This document shows, piece by piece, positions 8,940 through 18,294 of a DNA stretch of 64,000 bases. A program made the position numbers and the translations under genes. Positions within the stretch are counted from its first letter, which is position 1, and every line of letters begins with the position of its first letter. The notes below the pieces were generated by a model. It saw only the letters and a program-made list of their open reading frames with translations. It was not told the origin of the DNA and did not search any database. This DNA is from an uncultured Lachnospiraceae bacterium (GTDB lineage Bacteria; Bacillota; Clostridia; Lachnospirales; Lachnospiraceae), in contig CAKRMH010000015.1 of assembly GCA_934364805.1 (NCBI GenBank), forward strand, positions 1 through 64,000, read 5' to 3'.

Positions 8940-9779
8940 TTAAGTTTGAAGCTGTTCTCTTGGGTTGCTTCCAAAATTCTTTTTGTATGCACGGGAAAAC
9001 GTAGAATAGTTGCGGAAGCCGCATTCGTAACATGCTTCCGTAATTGGCATTCCGCCGGCTATCAGGTCTTTTGCTAGTAACAGACGCTTGGTGGTCAGAT
9101 AATTGCCAATCGTATATCCAGTTTCTTCTTTAAACGTATGCATCAGATAGTAGCGGCTCAGGTAAAAATTCGAGGCAAGATAATCAATGTTGATATCCTC
9201 TGTCAGATGCTCATTCAGATAATCAATGATTGCAAGAATTTTCTGATTCGATGAAGTGTTGGTAATATATTCAACCCCGTTGTGCAGTGCTGCCCGGTTC
9301 AGATGGATCATAAATTCCAGAAACAGGATATTGTGATAAAGCTCATTGGCATATTCATCCTCCTGAAAAGAATGTTCCAGATCACGGGTAATCACGCCTA
9401 ACTTGCTGGCTGCAAATGTATGTACACGTAGTACATGAGACTGGTTTTTATGTGCACTTTTGAAGCAGAGAGCCAGATCATTATCTTTTTTTTGATAATC
9501 TTCCAGATAATTTCTGGAAATATAAAAGATAATGCGCTCATATGGCGTAGTATCATGAATGATAGGGCGATGAACTTCTCCGGCATTGACGAATACAATA
9601 TCATTTGGACGAAGATCATAGGTACGTCCTTCAATGCAGTATGAGATGTTTCCGCTGAGACAGATTAAAATTTTATGGAAATCATGAAAGTGAAAATCTA
9701 TTTCAGGCATATCAGAATCGATCAGATGAAAAATTTTAAAATTATCGGTCAGATAACCGGTTTTTTCATATTTATGCAT
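8940..9779 (-). CDS. AraC-family transcriptional regulator
   Basis: A two-domain regulator: an N-terminal cupin sensor (about residues 10-110, with FHDFHKILICLSG and the jelly-roll strands RPNDIVFVNAGEVHRP), then two C-terminal helix-turn-helix motifs (about 175-275, with YLASNFYLSRYYLMHTFK and the family signature ITEACYECGFRNYSTFSRAYKK). Such proteins usually sense a sugar or other small ligand. I chose the ATG at 9779 (279 residues) over the upstream TTG at 9824. A GGAGGG lies just before 9779, though with only three bases of spacing, while the longer form would start at a TTG with no site. No target gene is adjacent except dapF, which diverges, so its regulon is unknown. Confidence 0.88.
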   Translation of the reverse strand: MHKYEKTGYLTDNFKIFHLIDSDMPEIDFHFHDFHKILICLSGNISYCIEGRTYDLRPNDIVFVNAGEVHRPIIHDTTPYERIIFYISRNYLEDYQKKDNDLALCFKSAHKNQSHVLRVHTFAASKLGVITRDLEHSFQEDEYANELYHNILFLEFMIHLNRAALHNGVEYITNTSSNQKILAIIDYLNEHLTEDINIDYLASNFYLSRYYLMHTFKEETGYTIGNYLTTKRLLLAKDLIAGGMPITEACYECGFRNYSTFSRAYKKNFGSNPREQLQT

Positions 9780-9959
9780 AAACCCTCCGGATAAAATTTG
9801 TAATCTGATACCATGATAAAACAAAATGACACGATTTGCAATGTATTTAGCACTTACGAGGTATTTTGCATAAATAGTGCCGGTTATAATATAAAAGATA
9901 GAATGGCTGAATCAAAAGTAAAAGATAAATGATGACAACGGAAAGGGACAGGTGAATAT

Positions 9960-10811
9960 ATGAAATTTACAAAGATGCACGGATGCGGAAATGATTATGT
10001 ATATGTGAATTTATTTGAAGAAACAGTGAACGATCCGGCAGCGGTTTCTAAATTCGTGAGTGACCGTCATTTTGGAATAGGATCAGATGGCCTGATTACG
10101 ATCGGACCGTCAGAACTGGCAGATTTTCGAATGAGAATCTATAACGCAGACGGATCAGAGGCTGAAATGTGTGGAAATGGAATCCGATGTGTAGCAAAAT
10201 ATGTATATGATCATAAACTGACCGATAAAACAGAGATTACGGTAGAAACCGGAGCAGGCGTAAAAACACTTGAGCTTACTGTGGTCAATGACAAAGTGGA
10301 GAGTGTCCGTGTGGATATGGGAGAACCAATTCTCGAACCGGAGAAGATTCCTGTAGTGGCAGATAAAACACCGGTAGTAGACGAACCGATCATTGTGGAT
10401 GGAAAAGAATGGAGAATGACCTGTGTGTCAATGGGAAATCCACATGCGGTAGTGTTTGTGAAAAATCTGGCAGATTTTGAGATCGAAAAGACAGGTCCAT
10501 TATTTGAAAAACATGAACGTTTTCCAAAACGTACGAACACGGAATTCTGTGAACTGATATCGAGAAACGAAGTATCAATGCGGGTATGGGAACGTGGATC
10601 GGATGAAACATGGGCTTGTGGAACAGGAACCTGTGCGACCGTAATGGCATGTATTTTAAATGGTTACACAGAAGACAAAGTTCTGGTTCACTTAAAGGGT
10701 GGAGATCTTGTGATCGAGTATGACAGAGCTGCAAACCATATTTATATGACAGGGCCTGCAACCGAGGTGTTCCATGGGGAAATCGAGAACAGTACTATGA
10801 AATGTGAATAG
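9960..10811 (+). CDS. dapF: Diaminopimelate epimerase
   Basis: Converts LL- to meso-diaminopimelate, the peptidoglycan cross-linker and direct lysine precursor. The 283 residues match the family. Both catalytic cysteines are visible: NADGSEAEMCGNGIRC (about residues 63-78) and WACGTGTCA (about 219-227). It leads a run dapF-murE-dapA, with murE 20 bases downstream. A TATAAT at 9885-9890 could be its -10 box, but no good -35 lies before it. AGGTG precedes the ATG with normal spacing. Confidence 0.95.
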   Translation: MKFTKMHGCGNDYVYVNLFEETVNDPAAVSKFVSDRHFGIGSDGLITIGPSELADFRMRIYNADGSEAEMCGNGIRCVAKYVYDHKLTDKTEITVETGAGVKTLELTVVNDKVESVRVDMGEPILEPEKIPVVADKTPVVDEPIIVDGKEWRMTCVSMGNPHAVVFVKNLADFEIEKTGPLFEKHERFPKRTNTEFCELISRNEVSMRVWERGSDETWACGTGTCATVMACILNGYTEDKVLVHLKGGDLVIEYDRAANHIYMTGPATEVFHGEIENSTMKCE

Positions 10812-10831
10812 AATAGAGAAGAGGAAAAGAT

Positions 10832-12304
10832 ATGCAGATTGCAAAATTATTAGAAAATTTAGAATATGAGCTTGTGGCAGGAAGCCTGGATACAGAAATT
10901 ACAACACTTGTCTATGATTCTAGAAAAGTGGAAAAAGGATCGGTATTTGTGTGTATTTCGGGAACGGTTCGGGATGCACATGATTTTATCCCGGATGTTG
11001 TGGAAAAAGGTGCAGCAGCAGTAATTGTTGAGAAAGATGTAACGGTTCCGGAGGGTGTTACTGTTGTAAAAGTTGCTGACAGCCGTCTGGCATTGGCATG
11101 TATGTCTGCAGCATATTTTGATTATCCATCTAAAAAGTTAAGAACAATCGGAATTACTGGAACAAAAGGTAAAACAACAACAACTTATATGGTGAAATCG
11201 ATTCTGGAATCTGCGGGAATCAAGACTGGATTAATCGGTACAATCGAGACGATCATCGGGGATGAGCATATCCCATCAGCAAATACGACTCCGGAATCCT
11301 ATGTTGTTCAGGAATATTTTCACCGGATGGTTGAGGCTGGAATGGATGCGGTTGTTATGGAAGTCTCATCACAGGCATTGATGCTGCACCGTGTATCCGG
11401 ATTTGTATTTGATATCGGTGTATTTACCAATCTTGAGCCGGATCATATCGGAGAAAATGAACATAAAGACTTTGCTGATTATATGCATTGTAAGAGCCTG
11501 TTATTCCGTCAGTGCAGACTTGGAATATTTAACGGGGACAGCGAGCATCTTCAGGGCATTTTAGATGGGCATACCTGTGAGGTACAGACATTCGGATATC
11601 AGAAGGAGAATGATCTGCGTGCGGAACATGTAGAACTGAAGAAGGAACATGGTGCACTTGGGGTTCGTTATCATGTGAGCGGTCTTATGGATTTTGATGT
11701 GGAAGTGAATGTACCTGGAAGTTTCAGTGTATACAATTCACTGACAGCAATTGCAATCTGTAATCACTTTGGAGTATCGGTCGATAAAATTAAAGAAGCG
11801 CTGCTTCATGTCAGTGTAAAAGGCAGGATTGAAATTGTTCCGGTAACCAGACGTTATACGTTAATGATCGATTATGCGCATAATGCAATGTCTTTAGAGA
11901 GTCTTCTTACAACGCTAAAGGAATATGAACCGGGAAGACTGGTATGTTTGTTTGGATGTGGAGGAAACCGTGCCAGATCAAGAAGATATGAGATGGGAGA
12001 AGTATCTTCAAAACTGGCGGATCTGACCGTTGTAACGTCGGATAACCCAAGAAATGAAGAACCAATGGCAATTATCGAGGATATTCTGGTGGGAGTACAC
12101 AAGGCCGATGGGAAATATGTAACCATCCCGGACCGTAAAGAAGCAATTGCTTATTGCATGAAAAATGCACAGGATGGAGATATTATCGTGCTTGCTGGGA
12201 AAGGACATGAAGATTACCAGGAAATTAAGGGCGTAAAACATCATATGGATGAACGGGAATTGATTGCAGACATTATCAAAGAGAATCCGGATTTAAAACT
12301 TTAA
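10832..12304 (+). CDS. murE: UDP-MurNAc-tripeptide synthetase, meso-DAP adding
   Basis: Adds the third amino acid to UDP-MurNAc-L-Ala-D-Glu in the cytosol. The ATP loop GTKGKTTT is near residue 110, the SANTTPE segment that binds the UDP-dipeptide near 150, and TSDNPRNEEP near 405. The DNPR motif is the known marker for meso-diaminopimelate over lysine, which fits dapF and dapA on either side. Length 490 is typical. It lies outside any dcw (mraY-murD) cluster in this window. Whether it is the only murE in the genome cannot be seen. The start has GAAGAGGAAAAG upstream. Confidence 0.95.
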   Translation: MQIAKLLENLEYELVAGSLDTEITTLVYDSRKVEKGSVFVCISGTVRDAHDFIPDVVEKGAAAVIVEKDVTVPEGVTVVKVADSRLALACMSAAYFDYPSKKLRTIGITGTKGKTTTTYMVKSILESAGIKTGLIGTIETIIGDEHIPSANTTPESYVVQEYFHRMVEAGMDAVVMEVSSQALMLHRVSGFVFDIGVFTNLEPDHIGENEHKDFADYMHCKSLLFRQCRLGIFNGDSEHLQGILDGHTCEVQTFGYQKENDLRAEHVELKKEHGALGVRYHVSGLMDFDVEVNVPGSFSVYNSLTAIAICNHFGVSVDKIKEALLHVSVKGRIEIVPVTRRYTLMIDYAHNAMSLESLLTTLKEYEPGRLVCLFGCGGNRARSRRYEMGEVSSKLADLTVVTSDNPRNEEPMAIIEDILVGVHKADGKYVTIPDRKEAIAYCMKNAQDGDIIVLAGKGHEDYQEIKGVKHHMDERELIADIIKENPDLKL

Positions 12305-12336
12305 ATATAAATGGAATCGATAAGGGGAGAGACTCT

Positions 12337-13224
12337 ATGGCAATTTTTAAAGGTGCAGGAGTGGCAATGATTACTCCGTTTCATGAAGATAAAAGTGTGA
12401 ATTATGAAGAACTCGGCAGGATGCTGGAAGCCCAGGTACAAGGTCATACGGATGCGATTATTGTATGTGGAACAACCGGAGAGCCTGTAACGATGTCGAT
12501 GGAAGAGCGGACAGAAGTGATCCGTTTTACCGTAGAGAAGATCGCACACAGAATACCGGTTATTGCGGGAACCGGAGCAAATTGTACACAGACGGCAGTA
12601 GAACTTTCGGTGAAAGCACAAGAGCTGGGGGTAGATGGTCTCCTGGTTGTGACACCGTTTTACAACAAGGCAACACAGGAGGGGTTGATCGAGCATTACA
12701 AGATGATCGCACAAAGTGTAGACCTTCCGATCATTATGTATAATGTACCATCCAGAACCGGATGTAATATTCTTCCGGAAACAGCCGCCCGCCTGGCAGA
12801 TGAGGTGGAAAACATTGTCGGAATCAAGGAAGCAAGTGGGGATATTTCACAGATTGCGAAGCTTGCTGCCTGCGTGAAAGGAAAGCTTGATATTTACTCT
12901 GGAAATGATGATCAGGTAATTCCAATCCTTTCACTGGGAGGAATCGGGGTGATTTCAGTTCTTTCTAATGTTGTTCCGCAGGACGCACATGACATGGTTA
13001 TAGAATATCTGAATGGAAATACCAAAAAGGCGCTGGAACTACAACTGAAATATCTCGATCTGATTCATGCACTGTTTTGTGAAGTGAATCCGATTCCGGT
13101 TAAATGGGCAGCAAACCAGATGGGATATCAGGCAGGCGGTCTGCGGCTTCCGCTGACAGAACTGTCTGCAGCACATCAAGAACTGCTGGAACGTGAAATG
13201 AAAAAAACAGGAGTTCTTTCATAA
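12337..13224 (+). CDS. dapA: 4-hydroxy-tetrahydrodipicolinate synthase
   Basis: Condenses pyruvate with aspartate semialdehyde, the first committed step toward diaminopimelate and lysine. The 295 residues carry GTTGEPVTM (substrate loop, about residue 44), the catalytic tyrosine in YNVPSRTG (about 133) and the Schiff-base lysine in GIKEASGD (about 162). It shares a probable operon with dapF and murE. dapB is not next to it. AGGGGAGAG precedes the start. Confidence 0.96.
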   Translation: MAIFKGAGVAMITPFHEDKSVNYEELGRMLEAQVQGHTDAIIVCGTTGEPVTMSMEERTEVIRFTVEKIAHRIPVIAGTGANCTQTAVELSVKAQELGVDGLLVVTPFYNKATQEGLIEHYKMIAQSVDLPIIMYNVPSRTGCNILPETAARLADEVENIVGIKEASGDISQIAKLAACVKGKLDIYSGNDDQVIPILSLGGIGVISVLSNVVPQDAHDMVIEYLNGNTKKALELQLKYLDLIHALFCEVNPIPVKWAANQMGYQAGGLRLPLTELSAAHQELLEREMKKTGVLS

Positions 13225-13253
13225 AGAATGAAAAGATACAGTAGGAGAACAAT

Positions 13254-13820
13254 ATGGGAAAACAGAATTGGAAACCGGGGAATATGTTAAATCCCGTTCC
13301 GGCAGTAATGGTCAGCGTGGCAGACAAAGCCGGAAAAAGTAATATTATTACAATTGCCTGGGCGGGGACAGTATGTACGAATCCACCAATGGTGTCCATA
13401 TCCGTAAGGCCGGAACGCTATTCCTATCATATGATAGAGGAAACCGGGGAATTTGTGATGAATCTTACAACAAAGGAGCTTGTGAAAGCCTGTGATTATT
13501 GTGGCGTGACAAGTGGAAGAGATGTGGATAAATTTGAAAAAATGAATCTTACACCACTTCCCATGCAGAATGTCAATGCCCCGGGAATTGCGGAAAGCCC
13601 GGTAAATATTGCATGTAAGGTAGTGGAGACCAGACCGCTTGGAAGTCATACCATGTTTTTGGCAGAGGTTGTGGGAGTTACGATCGATGATGCTCATATG
13701 GATGAGACTGGAAGATTTCATATCAATGAGACGGGACTGGTTATGTATTCGCATGGAGAATATTTTCTTATGGGTGAGAAATTAGGAAAATTTGGATACA
13801 GTATTCAGAAAAATAAATAA
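13254..13820 (+). CDS. Flavin reductase-like (flavoredoxin) protein
   Basis: A split-barrel FMN-binding protein of the flavin reductase/flavoredoxin family, 188 residues. It shows the N-terminal PVPAVMVSVADKAGKSNIIT strand-turn, the TNPPMVSISVRPERYS segment and GEFVMNLTT typical of this fold. Members reduce flavins or carry electrons in anaerobes, and the partner here is unknown. It begins 29 bases after dapA with AGGAG and closes the operon before a terminator. A link to DAP synthesis is not expected from the family, so the placement may be incidental. Confidence 0.85.
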   Translation: MGKQNWKPGNMLNPVPAVMVSVADKAGKSNIITIAWAGTVCTNPPMVSISVRPERYSYHMIEETGEFVMNLTTKELVKACDYCGVTSGRDVDKFEKMNLTPLPMQNVNAPGIAESPVNIACKVVETRPLGSHTMFLAEVVGVTIDDAHMDETGRFHINETGLVMYSHGEYFLMGEKLGKFGYSIQKNK

Positions 13821-13835
13821 GATGTGAAAAAGATC

Positions 13836-13866
13836 AGCCGGGAGAAATTCCCGGCTGCTTTTATTT
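13836..13866. terminator. Terminator between converging genes
   Basis: AGCCGGGA and TCCCGGCT form an 8-bp stem. T-rich sequence lies on both sides (GCTTTTATTT rightward, GATCTTTTTC leftward), so it can end both the dapA-flavoredoxin and the DUF4364 transcripts. Confidence 0.8.
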
Positions 13867-14376
13867 GAGAAGATGATCCATAAGATATGCGTAGATATCT
13901 TCGTTTTCTTTTTTCCAGTTATTACAGATAGCCTCTGCCTGATCTTTGTTTTTTACAGACAAGGTAAGATCTACAACGGTGTTTCCCTCGGATTTTACCT
14001 GGCATCGAACGGCATAATCATGATTCGGAGTGCGGTAATAATCTGCGAGGATTGCATTTTCCTTGCGAAGCACCATTTTGTTTTTTTCAAAATATTTGTA
14101 GATGTCTGCCTCGATTGCATCGGTAATCTTGTCTTTAAAAAAGCCAAGTGTTTCACGACCGGCAGCAGTAATCGTATACTGGGTGTTGGAGTGTGTGGAT
14201 TCTGCAAGAATCAGATCGGCATCAACAAGGTCTCCGATAACTTGCTGGACGCGGAAGTAATCGGTATATTCCAGCTCAAGGAAGAAATTGGAAATTTGTG
14301 TATTGGTTAATGGAAACCCTGCTTTATCCAGCATATTTAAAATGGTTAGTTTATAGATTGTAAATGGTTCTGCCAT
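13861..14376 (-). CDS. DUF4364 family protein (winged-helix-like)
   Basis: A 171-residue protein matching DUF4364, found mostly in Clostridia. The N-terminal 70 residues (TIYKLTILNMLDKAGFPLTNTQISNFFLE) read as a winged-helix DNA-binding domain like PadR, with a C-terminal alpha/beta part. I chose the ATG at 14376, which has AAAAGGAGG nine bases before it; the longer frame to 14439 would overlap the radical SAM gene and lacks a site. It is last in a leftward operon malic enzyme-radical SAM-DUF4364. A regulator role is inference from fold only. Confidence 0.82.
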   Translation of the reverse strand: MAEPFTIYKLTILNMLDKAGFPLTNTQISNFFLELEYTDYFRVQQVIGDLVDADLILAESTHSNTQYTITAAGRETLGFFKDKITDAIEADIYKYFEKNKMVLRKENAILADYYRTPNHDYAVRCQVKSEGNTVVDLTLSVKNKDQAEAICNNWKKENEDIYAYLMDHLLK

Positions 14377-14401
14377 GATAAAAGCCTCCTTTTCTGTTTG
14401 A

Positions 14402-15358
14402 TCATGAAGGATCGTAAAATTTCCCCTGCCAGGTGTCACGTTCCAGAAAACGTTTCTGAATGGTGTTTAAAACGCGTTTTTTATCGGTGCTCCATAATGG
14501 AGCTATAAGCAGTTTTCTTGGACCATCGCCTGTGATGCGGTGGATAACAATTTGCTCCGGGAGTCGTTCAATACAGTCGACGATCAGATCACAATATTCG
14601 TCTAATGAAAATAGAGGAAATGGTTCTGCAGCATACTGATCGGAGAGAGCGGTTCCTTTTAAAATATGCAGAAGCTGCAATTTTATACCCTGGATATCTG
14701 AGTGTGCGATATATTCGACAGACTGCAGCATCATATCTTTCGTTTCACCGGGAAGCCCGAGAATCAGATGAGCGATCACCGACAGACCGCATCTGCGAAG
14801 AGATTGTCTGGCGCATTCAAACTGTTCGAAGGTCGTATGCGTGTTCAGGTTGTGAAGCGTCTGATTATGGATCGTTTGAAGTCCAAGCTCAATCCAGACT
14901 GGTTTGATCTGATTCAGTTCACTCAAAAGATCCAGAATCTCATTGGAGAGACAGTCACTTCTTGTTCCAATCGACAAAGCAACGACTTGTGGATCGGAAA
15001 TTGCTGCTGTGAAGATCTCCCTTAGATAAGGAACCGGTGCATAAGTATTCGTATATGCCTGAAAATAAGCGATAAATTTGTGGCAGTCTGTTTTGGTCTG
15101 GATGCGTTTGCGGGCTTCCAGCAATTGTTCTGGAATGGTGAGCGTTCTTGAAGCTGCAAAATCTCCAGATCCTCCCATACTGCAAAAGGAACAACCGGTA
15201 GCAGCATATCTGCCGTCACGATTGGGGCATGTCATGCCTCCGTCAAGAGAGAGACGATATACCTTTTCTCCATATGTCTGTTTCAAATAATAATTTAGGG
15301 AATAATACCGCTTGTCACCCCACAGGTGAGAAGCGGTATGTGGTTTTTGTGCATTCAT
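14402..15358 (-). CDS. TIGR01212-type radical SAM protein (YhcC/YtqA family)
   Basis: A 318-residue radical SAM enzyme. CPNRDGRYAATGCSFC near residue 44 gives the three cluster cysteines in the spaced arrangement of the YhcC/YtqA group. KFIAYFQAYTNTYAP and LILGLPGETKDMM follow as in that family, whose substrate is not established to my knowledge. It starts three bases after the malic enzyme stop with no clear ribosome site, so translational coupling is likely. DUF4364 follows 25 bases later. Confidence 0.9.
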   Translation of the reverse strand: MNAQKPHTASHLWGDKRYYSLNYYLKQTYGEKVYRLSLDGGMTCPNRDGRYAATGCSFCSMGGSGDFAASRTLTIPEQLLEARKRIQTKTDCHKFIAYFQAYTNTYAPVPYLREIFTAAISDPQVVALSIGTRSDCLSNEILDLLSELNQIKPVWIELGLQTIHNQTLHNLNTHTTFEQFECARQSLRRCGLSVIAHLILGLPGETKDMMLQSVEYIAHSDIQGIKLQLLHILKGTALSDQYAAEPFPLFSLDEYCDLIVDCIERLPEQIVIHRITGDGPRKLLIAPLWSTDKKRVLNTIQKRFLERDTWQGKFYDPS

Positions 15359-15361
15359 AAA

Positions 15362-16513
15362 TTAACGGATGTGTGATTTAACAGCCTGGCTGACAACTTC
15401 TGCAACGCGTGGATCAAATGCTTCCGGCATAATGAATTCATCATTCAGTTCTTCATCAGAGACAAGGTGGGCGAGTGCTTCTGCAGCAGCAAGCTTCATC
15501 TCTTCCGTAATCTGTGTAGCGCGGCCTTCCAGAGCACCCTTGAAAATTCCAGGGAAGGCAATTACATTATTGACCTGGTTTGGAAAATCACTGCGTCCGG
15601 TACCAACCACTCTTGCACCGGCAGCCTTTGCCACATCCGGCATGATTTCAGGAACCGGATTAGCCATTGCAAAAAGAATAGAATCTTTATTCATGGATGA
15701 AACCATTTCCGGAGTAACGATGTTTGGAGCAGAAACACCAACAAAAATGTCTGCACCCTTTAATGCGTCTGCGAGTGTTCCTTTTTCGTTAGAAAGATTG
15801 GTTACTTCCGTCATCTTTTTCTGCATCCAGTTAAGGCCAGGATAGTCTTTTCCGATGATTCCTTCACGGTCACACATGGTTACATGCTGGAAACCATAGG
15901 TCAGAAGAAGACGTGTGATCGCAACACCGGCAGAGCCTGCACCGTTTACAACAACCTTGCAGTCTTCCTTTTTCTTTCCGGTTACGCGGAGTCCGTTGAT
16001 GATTCCAGCGAGAACAACAATCGCAGTACCATGCTGATCGTCATGAAATACCGGGATATCGAGCATTTCTTTCAGGCGTTCTTCGATTTCAAAACAACGT
16101 GGAGCCGAAATATCTTCTAAGTTGATGCCGCCAAATCCAGGAGCTATATTTTTAACTGCGGCAATAATTTCTTCGGTATCCTGAGTGTCAAGGCAGATCG
16201 GAACTGCATTTACGTTACCAAATTCCTTAAAAAGGACACATTTGCCTTCCATGACCGGCATTGCAGCATAAGGTCCGATATTTCCAAGTCCGAGAACAGC
16301 GCTTCCGTCGGAAACAACAGCAACCGTATTGGCTTTCCAGGTATAGGTATAAGCAGCTTCTTTATTCTCTGCGATTACTTTACATGGTTCAGCAACACCA
16401 GGGGTGTAGGCAATCGCCAGATCTTCACGGCTGTTTACCTTTGATTTGGCAATTGTTTCAAGTTTTCCATTCCATTCTTTGTGACATTGTAAAGCTTTTT
16501 CTTTATTATCCAT
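15362..16513 (-). CDS. NAD(P)-dependent malic enzyme
   Basis: Decarboxylates malate to pyruvate with NAD(P) reduction, feeding the pyruvate pool used by PFOR. The short bacterial form has about 385 residues, and 383 are found here. AYTPGVAEPCK (about residue 35), VFHDDQHGTAIVVLAGI with the metal-binding aspartates, and the Rossmann loop NGAGSAGVAI are present. The open frame continues upstream to 16654, but ATG at 16513 has AGGAG eight bases before it and a promoter at 16544-16572, so the longer form is rejected. First gene of the leftward operon. Confidence 0.95.
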   Translation of the reverse strand: MDNKEKALQCHKEWNGKLETIAKSKVNSREDLAIAYTPGVAEPCKVIAENKEAAYTYTWKANTVAVVSDGSAVLGLGNIGPYAAMPVMEGKCVLFKEFGNVNAVPICLDTQDTEEIIAAVKNIAPGFGGINLEDISAPRCFEIEERLKEMLDIPVFHDDQHGTAIVVLAGIINGLRVTGKKKEDCKVVVNGAGSAGVAITRLLLTYGFQHVTMCDREGIIGKDYPGLNWMQKKMTEVTNLSNEKGTLADALKGADIFVGVSAPNIVTPEMVSSMNKDSILFAMANPVPEIMPDVAKAAGARVVGTGRSDFPNQVNNVIAFPGIFKGALEGRATQITEEMKLAAAEALAHLVSDEELNDEFIMPEAFDPRVAEVVSQAVKSHIR

Positions 16514-16543
16514 AGTGATTCTCCTGTCTGTATGATAAGTTCT

Positions 16544-16572
16544 ATGATACCATTTCAAATGAGACAAATCAA
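16544..16572 (-). promoter_or_regulatory. Promoter of the malic enzyme operon
   Basis: On the lower strand TTGATT, 17 bases, TATCAT, ending about 30 bases before the start codon. It lies back to back with the rho promoter. Confidence 0.55.
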
Positions 16573-16589
16573 GATTGTGGAAAAAGGTG

Positions 16590-16618
16590 TTTTCAATTTC
16601 ATAGAACTGGTGTATAAT
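16590..16618 (+). promoter_or_regulatory. Promoter of rho
   Basis: TTTTCA, 17 bases, TATAAT, leaving an untranslated leader of about 115 bases before rho. Long leaders fit rho autoregulation known in other bacteria, but no specific structure was identified here. Confidence 0.5.
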
Positions 16619-16738
16619 AGGAAAACATAAGAATCCGAATGTCAATTCAGACATAGTATCCCATATATTTTAGCAGAATATCAAGTTAAGAGATGAAAGA
16701 ATAAAAAAGGATGATATATCATTTAACAGGAGATTGAA

Positions 16739-18112
16739 ATGAGAGAAAAATATGAAAGTCTTTCACTGGTTGTCCTGAGAGACCTTGCGAAAGCACGTGG
16801 AATGAAAGGCATATCAGGTATGAAGAAATCAGAACTGGTGGAACGCATGCTGGAAGAGGACGAGAAAGAACTTGGACATGGCAGAGAGAATGGAAGAGAG
16901 AATACAAACTCTGCAAAACATAAGAATTTCTATGCTGCAAAAGAAAATACAGACAATGTGGTAAGGGAAGAGAATGCTTCTCTTGACAGCGGGCAGATGG
17001 CGAACGGAATACTCGAGGTAATGCCGGATGGATTTGGATTTATCCGTTGTGAGAATTATCTTCCGGGAGAGAATGATGTTTACGTTGCACCATCGCAGAT
17101 ACGCAGATTTAATCTGAAGACTGGAGACATCATATGTGGTAATACACGTGTGAAGAATCAGGGCGAGAAGTTTTCCGCTCTTTTATATGTGACAAGCGTG
17201 AACGGATATCCACCTTCAGAGGCACAGAAGCGTGCAAACTTCGAAGATCTGACACCGATTTTTCCGAATGTCAGGCTGCGTCTTGAAAGACCGGGCGGAA
17301 GTGTTGCAATGCGCATCGTGGATCTGATCTCTCCAGTCGGCAAAGGACAGCGAGGCATGATCGTTTCCCAGCCGAAGGCAGGTAAGACGACACTTCTAAA
17401 AGAAATTGCAAGATCAGTAAAACATAATAATCCGGAAATGCATCTCATTATCCTTCTGATCGATGAAAGACCGGAAGAAGTTACCGATATTAAGGAAGCG
17501 ATTGAAGGAGAGAATGTTGAAGTAATCTATTCCACCTTTGACGAACTACCGGAGCATCATAAACGTGTTTCGGAAATGGTAATCGAGCGGGCGAAGAGAC
17601 TGGTCGAGCACAAGAAAGATGTCATGATTCTTCTCGACAGTATTACCCGTCTTGCGAGAGCGTATAACCTGACGGTTCCGCCAAGTGGAAGAACTTTATC
17701 CGGGGGACTTGATCCGGCAGCGCTTCATATGCCAAAGCGGTTTTTTGGTGCAGCACGTAATATGCGTGAGGGCGGAAGCCTTACGATTCTTGCAACAGCA
17801 CTTGTGGATACCGGAAGCAAGATGGATGACGTTGTGTTTGAGGAATTTAAAGGAACCGGCAATATGGAGCTTGTGCTTGACCGTAAGCTCTCCGAGAAGC
17901 GCATTTTCCCTGCAGTAGATATTGTAAAATCCGGAACAAGAAGAGAAGATCTTTTGCTGGATGAAGACGAAAGAGCAGCAGTTGATAATATGCGTAAGGC
18001 GTTTAACGGCATGCGGGCAGAGGAAGCTGTGGAGAATATCTTAAATATGTTTGCTCATACGAGAAATAACGCCGAATTTATACAGATGGTACGCAAAAAC
18101 AGAATCTTATAG
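16739..18112 (+). CDS. rho: Transcription termination factor Rho
   Basis: Hexameric RNA helicase that ends transcription. 457 residues in order: a SAP-like Rho_N domain (about 1-40, LRDLAKARGMKGISGMKKSELVE), a charged Asn/Glu-rich insertion (about 42-85), the RNA-binding cold-shock domain (MPDGFGFIRCENYLPGENDVYV), and the RecA-type ATPase with PKAGKTTLL (Walker A), ILLIDERPEEVTD (Walker B) and the closing segment MRKAFNGMRAEEA. The insertion is the variable region of the family. AGGAG precedes ATG. It begins the rho-rpmE-DUF1385-prmC-prfA block seen in many clostridia. Confidence 0.97.
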   Translation: MREKYESLSLVVLRDLAKARGMKGISGMKKSELVERMLEEDEKELGHGRENGRENTNSAKHKNFYAAKENTDNVVREENASLDSGQMANGILEVMPDGFGFIRCENYLPGENDVYVAPSQIRRFNLKTGDIICGNTRVKNQGEKFSALLYVTSVNGYPPSEAQKRANFEDLTPIFPNVRLRLERPGGSVAMRIVDLISPVGKGQRGMIVSQPKAGKTTLLKEIARSVKHNNPEMHLIILLIDERPEEVTDIKEAIEGENVEVIYSTFDELPEHHKRVSEMVIERAKRLVEHKKDVMILLDSITRLARAYNLTVPPSGRTLSGGLDPAALHMPKRFFGAARNMREGGSLTILATALVDTGSKMDDVVFEEFKGTGNMELVLDRKLSEKRIFPAVDIVKSGTRREDLLLDEDERAAVDNMRKAFNGMRAEEAVENILNMFAHTRNNAEFIQMVRKNRIL

Positions 18113-18129
18113 AATTTTTCTATAAGGTA

Positions 18130-18158
18130 TTGCAATCGCAATAGCGGTATGCTACAAT
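18130..18158 (+). promoter_or_regulatory. Promoter of rpmE (extended -10)
   Basis: TTGCAA, 17 bases, TACAAT, with TGC just before the -10 box. The leader to rpmE is about 130 bases. Confidence 0.65.
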
Positions 18159-18294
18159 AAATAAGCTGTTTATCGGGATGTAAACGGACGAACGTGTCGT
18201 TCTTTGTAATAAGTATCATATGCGGATCGGGCATACGGGTATAGAAGAATGAAGCTGACAATAAAACGATAAGAACATAGAAGAGGTGAAAATC

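Noticed and set aside
9780..9824. Longer N-terminus for the AraC regulator
   Set aside because: It would start at TTG with no ribosome site; the ATG at 9779 follows GGAGGG and gives the normal family length.
10832..12304. MurE as a lysine-adding enzyme
   Set aside because: The DNPR motif and neighbouring dapF/dapA point to meso-DAP.
14377..14439. Longer start for the DUF4364 protein
   Set aside because: It overlaps the radical SAM gene and lacks a ribosome site, whereas ATG 14376 has AAAAGGAGG.
16514..16654. 47-residue extension of malic enzyme
   Set aside because: ATG 16513 has AGGAG and a promoter directly upstream, and 383 residues is the usual size; the extension overlaps the promoter.
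16619..16738. Riboswitch in the rho leader
   Set aside because: No recognisable aptamer core or terminator-antiterminator pair was found by eye.
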